DNA of 64,000 nucleotides from Panulirus ornatus (taxonomy: Eukaryota > Arthropoda > Malacostraca > Decapoda > Palinuridae), in NCBI RefSeq assembly GCF_036320965.1, contig NC_092271.1, positions 18,981,029 to 19,045,028 of the forward strand, in the 5' to 3' direction. Below, piece by piece: positions 37,301 to 50,300 of this stretch. Numbering within the stretch: the first letter of the stretch is position 1; each line of letters begins with the position of its first letter. A model generated the notes under the pieces. That model was given only the letters and a program-made list of their open reading frames with translations, made no database searches and was not told the origin of the DNA. The translations under genes and the position numbers were made by a program.

Positions 37301-40300
37301 TCTGCTCACCTATGTATCTACTTACAGGCAATGCTTATTTGCCTTTATGTCATCAGAGACTATCATGAATAAGTTTTCTTGCCTGTTACACATTGTAAGT
37401 CAACAGAATTCATGATGTAACTTGCCTTCTTGTTTCTACTTCTGATGTGTAAAACTTTGCTACCTGTAAATGCTGTCCATAACATCATCCTGTCAGTTTG
37501 AAGCTGCTGATGTTATTTTCAGTTAAATATTCATTTTCCAGCATAGAATTGTCTGTGAATTTCAATATCTTGAAATGCAGCTATTATCAATGTAATGCAC
37601 CCTATCTTGAAATTCAGCTACTATCAATGTAATGCAGCCATTATCAATGCATTCATTATTCATATATGATACAGACCCATCCCAAGACAGCTCTGTGGCA
37701 AATCATTTGTTACATCTAACTATTCTCAGAGAAAGCTTGACCATTTATCACTACTTTTTGTTTACAGCCAGTCAACATATTTTCTAGCCACCTAAATCCA
37801 ACCATATCCATACCACATTACATAACTTTGGTTACAACTGTTAGAGAGACTTTATCGAATGCTTTCTGAAAGTCAAAACAGATTACATAAACTACTTAAA
37901 TATCATTATCCATGACAATTATATCTAAAAAGAAACAGGAAGACTTGTCAGACATGAATTTCATTGAAAACCATACAAAGCAGTGGGTAGTGATGCTGTT
38001 TCCTGTGGGGTGAGGTAGCACCAGGAATGGACGAAGGCGAGCAAGTATGAATATGTACATGCGTATATATGTATATGTCTGTGTGTATGCATGTATATGT
38101 ATGCATATGTTGATATGTATATGTGCCTATATGGGCATTTATGTATGTATATATATGTGTATGTGAGTGGATGAGAAGGCGAGCAAGTATGAATATGTAC
38201 ATGTATGTATATGTCTGTGTGTATATGTATGCATATGTTGATATGTATATGTATGTATATGTGCATGTGTATGGGCATTTATGTATATATTTATGTGTAT
38301 GTGAGTGGATGGGTCATTCTTACTTTGTTTCCTGGTGCTACCTTGCTGATGCAGGAAACAGCTAACATTCTGGGAGCGATGAAGAATGTGTGGAAGGAGA
38401 GAACATTGTCTTGGATAGCAAAAATGGGTATGTTTGAAGGAATAGTAGTTCCAATAATGTTATACGGTTGCGAGGCATGGGCTATAGACAGAGTTGTACA
38501 GAGGAAGGTGGGCGTGTTGGAAATGAAATGTTTGAGGACAATATGAGGTGTGAAGTGGTTTGATCGAGTAAGTAATGAAAGGGTAAGAGAGATGTGTAGA
38601 AATAAAGAGTGTGGTTGAGAGAGCAGAATAGGGTGTGTTGAAATGGTTTGGACATATGGAGAGAATGAGTAGAAAGATTGACAAAAAGGATATAAGAGTC
38701 AGAGGTGGAGCGAACAAGGAGAAGTGGAAGACCAAATTGGAGGTAGAGAAATGGAGTGAAAAAGATTTTGAGCGATCAGAGCCTGAAAATACAGGAGGGT
38801 GAGAAGCATACAAGGAATAGAGTGAATTAGAATGATGTGGTATACTGGGGTCAACATGCTGTCAATGGACTGAACCAGGGCATGTGAAGCATATGGAGTA
38901 AACCATGGAAATGTCTGTGGGACCTGGATGTGGATAGGGAGCTGTGGTTTTGGTGCATCAAACATGACAGCTAGAGACTGAATGTGAACGAATGTGGCCT
39001 TTTTTGTGTTTTCCTGGTGCTACCTCACTGAAGCAGAGGGTAGTGATGCCATTTCCTGTGGTGCAGGGTAGTGCCAGGAATGGATGAAGGCAAGTAAGTA
39101 TATTGTTATGAACCAGCATGTTCGTTGTGTCTACGTTATAGAAAGTTGTAAGTTACAGGTAAGCCACGTAGTGATCTGCGAGGTCTCAAGAATTCCTCAT
39201 CCACTCCCATGCCACATTTAGAGTGGGTTACACACTCTGTGAGCACATTATGTGTGCTGACAATAACAGAAACCTCTAAGTTGTACTTCTAAAGGAACAA
39301 GGCTCATCTAGTTAACCTCTGACTCCTATCCTGGAACTCATTATCATTTTTTAAGGGGGATGGTAGTCAGGACACGCCAAGATGATTGCCTGAATGGCAA
39401 AATACTCAGAGAGAGTTATAATGCAAATAACAAAGACAAAAGTTCCTTCTCAATGGTGGGTTAATCTGTTTGGGTTTAACCTTCTTACCAAAGCTAACGG
39501 GGCAATCAACCCTCTCTTTGTCCTCTTGTAAGAGGACAGCACCAGCGCCTAAATCACTGGCATCCACAGCTAATCTGTTTGGAGCATGCAAAACAGAACA
39601 ATAAATAAGTATGGCTCCTAACTGATGAGAGGCTGTCTCACACTGCTCTTTCCAAAGAGAATGAAAAATAACAGTACATGATAATCATAGTTGGATATTA
39701 GAATACTCATGCCTCTTACCCGTCCTTCCTTTAAAGACCACACCCGGATGCAGTTCATAGATCCTGTCACAATGTAGTCTCCACTGCAATGCCAGCATAT
39801 GTTTAGTATCCGCCCTAAAATGCAGAAGACCTTCTTACTAATACGCACATTTAAACATGTAAAGGAAAGTCACACAAAAGTTCAATTCTAAGCAAACAAA
39901 AAAAGCCAAACACCAAACAATATACAGATAGCGTTAGCAGTGTTATGAATAAGTCAAAATTGATCATCTTCATTTACAGAACAATATACACTAGATTCAT
40001 CTTTTTTAATATCAATGCTGTCAAAGCTCACTTCCATACTTTTCAATAATTAAATTCTTCTCTGTTCTTCAAAATCTCAGTCTCATTTCACATCTGCCTA
40101 AAAACACTCTTTATGGCAAGGCAAACCATTTAATCAATGTGTTTCTCTCATTTAAAATTCTAAAAAATTTTCCATCACATTTATTTTCTTTAAATACCCA
40201 AACAACTAAAGCATTCTCAGTATTATTCTAATAGCCAGACTGTTTTGAGAGTTACAACTCTACACGATACTTACCTGCCCTCACCATTCCATCATATTTC

Positions 40301-43300
40301 TAGAATACAAATTCTTAAAACTTTTCCTCCTTCCACCTATCAATTATCATTTCACAAACCCTTTACATCACAAATTCTGAAGTCTCATCCATCTAATTCC
40401 ATGAACTTTCTAACCCAATAAACTTTCTGGGCCCAAAATCCTGATAATTTCATGCTAAACTCCATCAGCTCTCCACATCCCCATAACATTTCTGGCTAAA
40501 AAAATCCTATACTTTTCCTCCTTTCTACTCAATCAATTCCCTTTCCATAAACGTTTCAAATCCTTTAACTATCCACATCCTACAAACAGTTCAGGTTACT
40601 ACTCCTAAAGTACAAACGTTTTGGGATACTCCTCCTAAAGTACAAACATTGTGGGATACTAATCAAGTTTTCATTCCTTTCATTCAATTTTCAATCCTAA
40701 ACCCACAAGCTTCTAATGAACATCCTGAAGCTTTTATCCTCTCCTGTTTGCTATTCTCCTCAACCAATAAAACTGTAAGCCACAAATAATTAGCTTTTCT
40801 CATTTCACAGAGACCCTGTCAGCCATCTTCATCTAGAAAATTCTCAAGTTTCATGATTTTCAGTCTGTCAGATCAACTCATTCCATAAAAAATTCTGGAC
40901 CATATATCACTGAATATACTTCCTTTTCTTCCTCTTCCCCCTCCTCCCTGCTAACACTGACATGAAGTGGAATCTCTTCAAGGTTACACAGGATAATGTA
41001 CATCCAAAATCAGCAAACTGCATAAAGTGTTGTGGCCAAATACAAAAATAGAAATTTGGATGGCAAGCATTCAAAGTACATCCATATATAAAGAATATCT
41101 AAAGACTAAGTATGTATGCGTCTGTCACACAAAAGCCAATACAGCAATTCTATACTGACAGAACAACAAAGTTTCAAAGAAAGAGTAATCTGGCCTTATG
41201 AAAGTCTAAAACAAAATAACAAAAATGTTGTGAGTAGAAATTAAAGAAATTGTGAGCACATATTTGAATTTTTGCTGCCCTATAAAAAAATATGTCTTGA
41301 AGAATGAAAAACTTTTCTCCAAGAGGCACTGCCCTAAGAGCATGAAATACTCCTTGGGAAATATTGGGTTAACATTCCTTCCTGCCTCATAAACTGAGGA
41401 GGATGCACTACTCCACCCAACTCTTTTCAGTTGACTTGAGTCACTGAAGCGATAGTTCACTAAAACTGGGTTCGCTCTTAGACAATCAATGACTGCTGGT
41501 AGAAAAGTAGGACTCACAAATCTTGGATCATGATACCAACACAAGACTACCACCAAATTGCAAGGACAAAAAGGTTTTTCACAAAAATGAGGAAGGCCAG
41601 GTATGGTAAGAAGACTAGAAAAAAAAGTTTATGAGACAACATCTTGATGAAATAAAAGGTTTCACATTCTTCAAAACCTATCTACTATTTCTCTCATCGT
41701 GCTTGCACCCCACTAGCAACAAAGAATACCTATACAAAGGAGGAAGTTTAAACAAGCTTTTAAATCAAGCCAAGACAAAAATCTATATACCTTCAATGAC
41801 AATGCAAGATGTGCCCAGAAATCAGCTCTGGGAGGAGGAGACTCAAGAACCTCACAAATTTGATCCACTATGTTTAGACTATGAAATTATCAATGAATAA
41901 GAAAGTAAGGCATTTTGTTGAGAGACAGAGTCAATTCTTTGACCCTTCTCATATCTGCTTTATGGAGAAAAAGGCCATCCTTTGACCCTCTAAGCTATCT
42001 TTTTCCCATGGAGGCTTTTCTGGCTTATCTGAGGACATACAATCTATCCCACTTATCAATCTGACTTACATTTACTGTTTCTGGAGCTATTTTGTGAAAG
42101 TATCCTCAATCTGTCTTAGACTTTCTCCAGGGTGGCTCCATAAATGACAAAGGAGAGCCTGTTGTTTGTTTTTTCCTCCTTCCTACCTTTCTGAAATGAC
42201 TTCTCAAACTTATGCTCTTTCCTTTAACCGGAATCATGGAACCAGTCTCCTTTCTCCAGTTTACCTGGGCCAACTTCTTCTTGTCTGATTTGTTTTTCAA
42301 GGTCTAGTGACAACCCAGAGATATAACTAACCTTTGTGTTAAGTTCTCTTTCACCTTACCATATGCCTCAGTTGATTTTCTAATTTTCCTAAACTTCCAT
42401 CAGTCCTTGAAGTCTTTGAATTCAGGAATTTACACATATGGTTTGCCTTAAATACTTTTACAATAGAGGGATGTAGAGAATGCTTGACTGATAGTCTTTT
42501 TATGATATTCACCTCTTTACTTAGAGATGCTACCATATGGTTTGATATAATATTCACTGTTTTACTCAAACACACTACCATTTGGTTTGATAATCTTTTC
42601 AGACCTCCCATGAAGTGTTTTGAGGTTGCTGAAATTACAGATCCCTTATGTTCAGAGTTCCATTTCAAAATGTTTCTAACATTTGTGGCGAGTAATACTT
42701 TTGATTTTTATAGGATTACCCTTCAAGAATCCCTTTCTTAGGCTTGGTGTGAATCCGACAAGCTTTTCCTTGGATATACTTCTCAAGTCTTTCCTTCTCA
42801 GAAAATGGTTGGGAGACAAGAGTTGATAAACCATACTTTCATTAGTACCTTAGTGTATCATTAGTAAGCAAGTTTGGAACATGATTCAAGGGATACAAAG
42901 TTATCTTGTCAAAAGTCTGCATGAAGACTGCCATTACATAGATTCAAGAAAGAGCATTATCAGAAAATCTTCATGAGTATTTTAAAACACCAGTACATAT
43001 AAAATATAATCCTGAAAAGTAATCTATCAAAATATACACAATCATATCTATGTTTGCCACACACCTGATACTCCCATACAGTCTTCTAAAAACCCTTTTA
43101 ATATTTAGGTACTAACCTATGCCCATCTTAAGTAACAACATAATCACACACTCACCAACAAAATTGTTACTACAGATCTGCAAATCCTCTAAACACGCTC
43201 GTATCACAACTTACCCACCACAAGCTCACTTTACAATCATTTCGTATGAGATGAATTTTAACTTTTACACCAATACTAATGCAAGCATATATGGACAGAT

Positions 43301-44702
43301 AATTCTAATACGTAGTAATAGGGAAAAACCTCCAGCCATAACAACACCAAGGTAAAAAGAAATTCAAAGCACTTACCTTCTTGCTTTTCCAATGAATTTT
43401 CATATATAATACCCTCTTCTAACACTTGAAATATGCAGACATAGCCTTCCTCAGTACCTGCCTGAAAGTAATTCATTAAACAATCAAATAAAACCGACAT
43501 AAATTTGCACACATACACTACCTATCTATATCTCTGACACCTGTTCCCACCTGTAACTCCCTCAAGGGAGTGGCTGTGGCAATAGTGACTCCATAACAAG
43601 TAAACTCTAATGCGGTATTTCAGCCTTTAATGCCTCATCCTTAACAGGCCAATGGCAGAAGGTAAATCTTACGCAGTGTTTGCAGAGGCTCCTACCTAAT
43701 GTTCCTACTGACTAATACTACCTAATGTTTCTACCTAAAGCTCCTCCCTAAATATTCCTACCCACTTCTATATATTGATTCTGTCATTTTGCCAAAAGGC
43801 ACGGCTAGTGCATAGTGCTCACTGCATGAAAATCTAGAGTTATGAAGAATGAGCTGTTTGAGTTAAGTGCTATCAACTGTTATGTATGACAAGGAGAGAT
43901 TGTATGTCTGTGAAATGAAAAACAGCTACATGGGTTAAAGGAAAGCAATTCAACAACCACTGAAGCGCTGCTTGACATACAGCCATCAATAACTCTCCCG
44001 ATACTCAGGTGGGTAGTACTGGTAATATACTTACCTGGTTGCTGGTTGCCCAACTACTACTACCTACCCACATACACACACAAGTGCCTTCACCCTCTTA
44101 ATCATTACCCTCCCATACAATTTACCAAGCATACACAGCAAATCTAAGCTTCCGTAGTTTGGACACTCACCTTTATCCCCTTTGCCTTTATACAATGGCA
44201 TTATACATATATTATGCCAATCCTCAGGAACTTCACCATGATCCATACATACACAGAATATCTTTACCAACCATTCAACAACACAGTCAACCCCATCTTA
44301 ATATATTCAACTGCAATACCATCCACTACTGCAGCCTTGCCACACTTCATCTTCCACAAGAATTTTAACACCTCTTCTCTCTTCACCAAACCACTCTCCA
44401 TGACTCTCTCACTTCGCATACCACCCCGACCAAAACTCCCTACATCTGTCACTCTATCATCAATCACATTGAATAATCCTTCAAAATACTCACTCCATCT
44501 CCTCCTCACTCCATCACTACCTGTTGTCACTTCCCCCCTTGTCCCCTTCATTGATGTTCCCATCTCTTCTCTTGTCCTTTGCACATTATCTACCTTATAA
44601 AACATCTTTTTATTCTCCCAAAGTTCAATGATACTCTCTCACCCCCATTTCTTTCGTCTGTTTCCTTGCGCTACCTCACAAACGCGGGAGACAGCGACAA
44701 AG

Positions 44703-44774
<72 letters not shown>

Positions 44775-46964
44775 CTATGAGTCCACGGGGAGAAATGAAA
44801 CACGAAAAGTTCCCAAGTGCACTTTCGTGTAACTAATCACATCATCAGGGGAGACACAAGAGAGAAATATGACAGTCAGTTGATATACATCGAAGAGACA
44901 AAGTTAGGACGCCATTTGGTAAACAAGTGATTGTATAAACATGTATACGACGTTCTTTGTGTTTGGCCAACAAATGAAAATTTACAAATATTTTTCTCTC
45001 CTTACTTAATAATATAGTACCTTACATCAAATTTACTGTAGAAAATAAAAATAATGGTATGTTACCATTTTTTGATTGCATGATCCATAGGCAAGGAAAC
45101 AAGTTTAAGTTTAGATATTTCTATGTTACAGTACAACACTGATCAAGAAACTCACTGCTAATTTCTTCTTATCTGCAGAAAGTGCAAGACACCAGGTCGG
45201 ACCACCAGTGACTGCTGTGCAAGATTTGACACCACTGGTAGCCAAGTCATGCTCCAAGAGAAAGCCGTTTAGTCCTGCACTAAAGAGTCGACCTTTGCAC
45301 CACTGAAGTGCTTCAATTGAAGTATGTGTGTCACCTGAAGGAGTATTTTCATGTTATTTGATCTATAAATCCAAATCTATTTCTTCATTTCTAACCAGTA
45401 AAAGAGTATGCATGCAAAAAGGATCACTCCATAATGTACAATTGATATCAACAAGTCTAAAATTCCTTAAGATGTACTAAGTCCACACAAGTAAAAAATG
45501 AAAGTTTTGAAAATTGATTCTTTTCCTCTACAAGTCAGTGTCCTGTCAGTCACCATGAGAGTTTCTCAAGAATATCATCTAAGAAAAACAGGGTTAGGAC
45601 CTTCCTACCCTCAGCATTACTGATGAGGAGGTGCTGGCCATCCTCACACTATATTATCCTGTTAACAATGGTAGTGGCTTCTTGCTTGATTCTGGCCCAT
45701 CTCTGGCCAACTGGAGACTGCCTCAGAGAGGATGTTATCAACTACTTACTGCTGGCCATCTTACAGCACAAAAATCACAGGCTGTAATGATCAGCTCAAA
45801 TGCAGTCACAGTGGGTGTGGTGAAAAGTTTTTGGAAAAAAGGGTGGCAAAAGCAAACAGGATAGGAAAATTAAGAAAAAAAAAATACACAAGGAACACAC
45901 CTCAAAGAAAAATGTTTCTGAACTTTCAAAACCTACAATTTCATTTTTCAATAAAACTATAAATTCTTACCATGGAGAACCAGTTGCATAAAAGGTCGAC
46001 TAATGCAGTTCCATATTTCAATACTACCATCAGCCCTGAAATATTTTAAATGAAAACATCACTAGGGTTTGAAAAAGATATCTGATACACACTAAGGAAA
46101 TAACAGAGAGCATACAGGAAAATATAAGGAGTGACAGCTACAAATAAAATAAAATTCTAAATATTACTGCAGTAACAAAAAATCCTGACCTGATTTATCA
46201 CAGCCTTAACATACTTAACTGGTTCCTCTTACCGATACTGACAAATCATAAATAATCATTCAATATACCTGCTTTGACTCCATAACTCTGGTCATCGTCA
46301 TGTGAAGACTCATGTAGCAGGCTTAGTGACACTTTAAATCCTCCACCAATTTTTGACATTTGTATCGATGCTAAGTTTTGCATTAGTCATTTGGAGACTG
46401 CTGCCCTCTATGAGCAGTTCTTGAGTATACAGGCATATCTCGGTTAGCAGTGCTTATCTACTGCTTTTTCATTATGATGCTCTCTTTTGCCAACTTTTTT
46501 CTCACACAAAAAAATTAAAAGTCCCACACACAAACATACAACAAGCATTACTGTCTCCTTTTGTCTGAGTTGCACACTCAGTCAATAGGAAGAGTGCAGC
46601 TGATCATCATTCAACCAATTTGTGCTTCAAGCCACCAGTGTTGAGCATTCTCCTTATGGCCATGTTCGCTGTAGCAAAGGTGATTTATTTATCACATCTG
46701 TGCTTAGTTTTGAGTGCACAAGAGATCCAATGTATGAAAAAAAGGCCTGCATGTGTTATTGTTGGTAATGGAGACAAATAATCAAGGAAAAACAACATTG
46801 CTAGACGTAAAAATGTGGTTATCTTACAATGCTCAAGCAAAATGCACTGGTCAGAACTATACTGTAAGTTAATGTCATTTCTTTATGCTTTTATCATCAA
46901 AAAACATTGTTAATATTTGCAAATCAACCTGAAAGATTTATATATGCCTAATAATCATTTGTGC

Positions 46965-47043
<79 letters not shown>

Positions 47044-47263
47044 TAAAACTATTCGCCATTTCCCGTGTTAACGAGGTAGCGTTAAGAACAGAGGACTGGG
47101 CCTTTTTTGGAATATCCTCACCTGGCCCCCTCTGTTCCTTCTTTTGGAAAATTAAAAAAAAAAACGAGAGGGGAGGATTTCCAGCCCCCCGCTCCCTCCC
47201 CTTTTAGTCGCCTTCTACGACACGCAGGGAATACGTGGGAAGTATTCTTAATCCCCTATCCCC

Positions 47264-47305
<42 letters not shown>

Positions 47306-50300
47306 AAAACACTTCACTTCCTCCAGTCTTTCTCCATTCATACTCACCTCCCAATTGACTTGACCCTCAACCCTACTGTACCTAATAACCTTGCTCTTAT
47401 TCACATTTACTCTTAACTTTCTTCTTCCACACACTTTACCAAACTCAGTCTCCAGCTTCAGCAGTTTCTCACATGAATCAGCCACCAGCGCTGTATCATC
47501 AGCGAACAACAACTGACAGAGCATCTCTATCAACTCTATCATATGCCTTCTCCAGATCCATAAATGCTACATACAAATCCATTTGCTTTTCTAAGTATTT
47601 CTCACATACATTCTTCAAAGCAAACACCTGATCCACACATCCTCTACCACTTCTGAAACCACACTGCTCTTCCCCAATCTGATGCTCTGTACATGCCTTC
47701 ACCCTCTCAATCAATACCCTCCCATATAATTTACCAGGAATACTCAACAAACTTATACCTCTGTAATTTGAGCACTCACTCTTATCCCCTTTGCCTTTGT
47801 ACAATGGCACTATGCACGCATTCTGCCAATCCTCAGGCACCTCACCATGAGTCATACATACATTAAATAACCTTACCAACCAGTCAACAATACAGTCACC
47901 CCCTTTTTTAATAAATTCCACTGCAATACCATCCAAACCCACTGCCTTGCCGGCTTTCATCTTCCGCTCCAATTCACTCTATTCTTTGCCCTCCTTTCAC
48001 CCTCCTGCATGTTCAGGCCCCAATCACACAAAATCTTTTTCACTCCATCTTTCCACCTCCAATTTGGTCTCCCTCTTCTCCTCGTTCCCTCCACCTCCGA
48101 CACATATATCCTCCTGGTCAATCTTTCCTCACTCATTCTCTCCATGTGACCAAACCATTTCAAAACACCCTCTTCTGCTCTCTCAACCACGCTCTTTTTA
48201 TTTCCACACATCTCTCTTACCCTTACGTTACTTACTTGATCAAACCACCTCACACCCCACATTGCCCTCAAACATCTCATTTCCAGCACATCCATCCTCC
48301 TGCGCACAACTCTATCCATAGTCCACGCCTCGCAACCATACAACATAGTTGGAACCACTATTCCTTCAAACATACCCATTTTTGCTTTCCGAGATGTTCT
48401 CGACTTCCACACATTCTTCAAGGCTCCCAGAATTTTCGCCCCCTCCCCCACCCTATGATCCACTTCCGCTTCCATGGTTCCATCCGCTGCCAGATCCACT
48501 CCCAGATATCTAAAACACTTCACTTCCTCCAGTTTTTCTCCATTCAAACTCACCTCCCAATTGAATTGACCCTCAACCCTACTGTACCTAATAACCTTGC
48601 TCTTATTCACATTTACTCTTAACTTTCTTCTTTCACACACTTTACCAAACTCAGTCACCAGCTTCTGCAGTTTCTCACATGAATCAGCCACCAGCGCTGT
48701 ATCATCAGCGAACAACAACTGACTCACTTCCCAAGCTCTCTCATCCCCAACAGACTTCATACTTGCCCCTCTTTCCAAAACTCTTGCATTCACCTCCCTA
48801 ACAACCCCATCCATAAACAAATTAAACAACCATGGAGACATCACACACCCCTGCCGCAAACCTACATTCACTGAGAACCAATCACTTTCCTCTCTTCCTA
48901 CACGTACACATGCCTTACATCCTCGATAAAAACTTTTCACTGCTTCTAACAACTTGCCTCCCACACCATATATTCTTAATACCTTCCACAGAGCATCTCT
49001 ATCAACTCTATCATATGCCTTCTCCAGATCCATAAATGCTACATACAAATCCATTTGCTTTTCTAAGTATTTCTCACATACATTCTTCAAAGCAAACACC
49101 TGATCCACACATCCTCTACCACTTCTGAAACCACACTGCTCTTCCCCAATCTGATGCTCTGTACATGCCTTCACCCTCTCAATCAATACCCTCCCATATA
49201 ATTTATGTATGTATATACATGTATATGTGGGTGGGTTGGGCCATTCTTTCACTTGTTTCCTTGCGCTACCTTGCTGATGCGGGAGACAGCGACAAAGTAC
49301 AATGAATGAATAAAAATAAATAAACTGTAACCATAAACAGTGAAAAGAGCCATTATGTGAATTTGCAACATGAGGCTCACTAGTCGCCAAAACTTCCATT
49401 TCACCTAACTGATATGAACAACTCACCATGAATTTTCCTTTTCATACTAACTAACATGGTATGGGCTGACAAAAGAATGCCTTACAAATAACCATCTCAT
49501 GTGAAAGTAAAATGATTACATATGAGAAAAAATACATGGGACTAATTTGAGTTAGGTTATATTCTTACTTGTCATTTTTCAATTTTACAAGTGTATTATC
49601 TACTTTCACAAAAAATCCCATGTTTTCCCTGATATAAATCCCTCATCACCATTGCTTTCTTTAAAATGTAAGAATCCGAATCAAGCACCACAACTGCTAT
49701 TAGACTCTACAAACACCATTAGTATTGCAGAACAAAAGTACTAAATATTCAAAGCAATGGGGAGCTTAAAGTGGTGCATCTGTGATTTATCTTAAAAATT
49801 ACTATATCAGTTAAAACATACCAGTCACTTCCATGGTGCAGCACTTGGCAACTGCCAAAAATGTCAACAAACAGTTCATGGACCAAATGGGCCAACCATG
49901 CCACCACCCAACTACAGTACCCTATAATCAAACATTCCAAGCAATACCTGCACCAGACCAATTCAATATTGGCATGTTTCTATAATATATTTTGCCTACT
50001 AGGAGAGATTTTCACATGGTCTGATGATTTCTTGCAAGTTATTCTTCAAAAAATTGATGCACGTGTTTTTGTTGATAGATCCTGATAAAAGTGGTACCAA
50101 TGTATACAAATGATACAAAGCGAGGCTTTCAACTTGTTGCAAGTCCTACTCTTACATGATGAAGCTCCAACAAAGTCGGCAGTGTCTGAATTAGATGGAA
50201 AATGTAAGGTATAATCCCTCTGTATCCAGGTATTCAGAGATTATGGAACTGCTTGGTACCACTCTCATCGTAATCAATTGACTAGAACAGGCTCTACCGC

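Noticed and set aside
41206..41556. A 116-codon minus-strand frame in UTP4 intron 4
   Set aside because: Protein-like composition, but no recognised family, no clear splice signals and no repeat relation. Not supported as a gene.
42351..42741. Frames on both strands near 42.35-42.74 kb with an internal repeat
   Set aside because: The apparent protein repeat is a ~57-bp imperfect DNA tandem duplication; no family was recognised.
49205..49429. N-terminal ~75 residues of the 490-codon frame at 47957-49429
   Set aside because: This part is antisense of a LINE-A tail and unique flank. Only sequence below 49205 is true element coding sequence.
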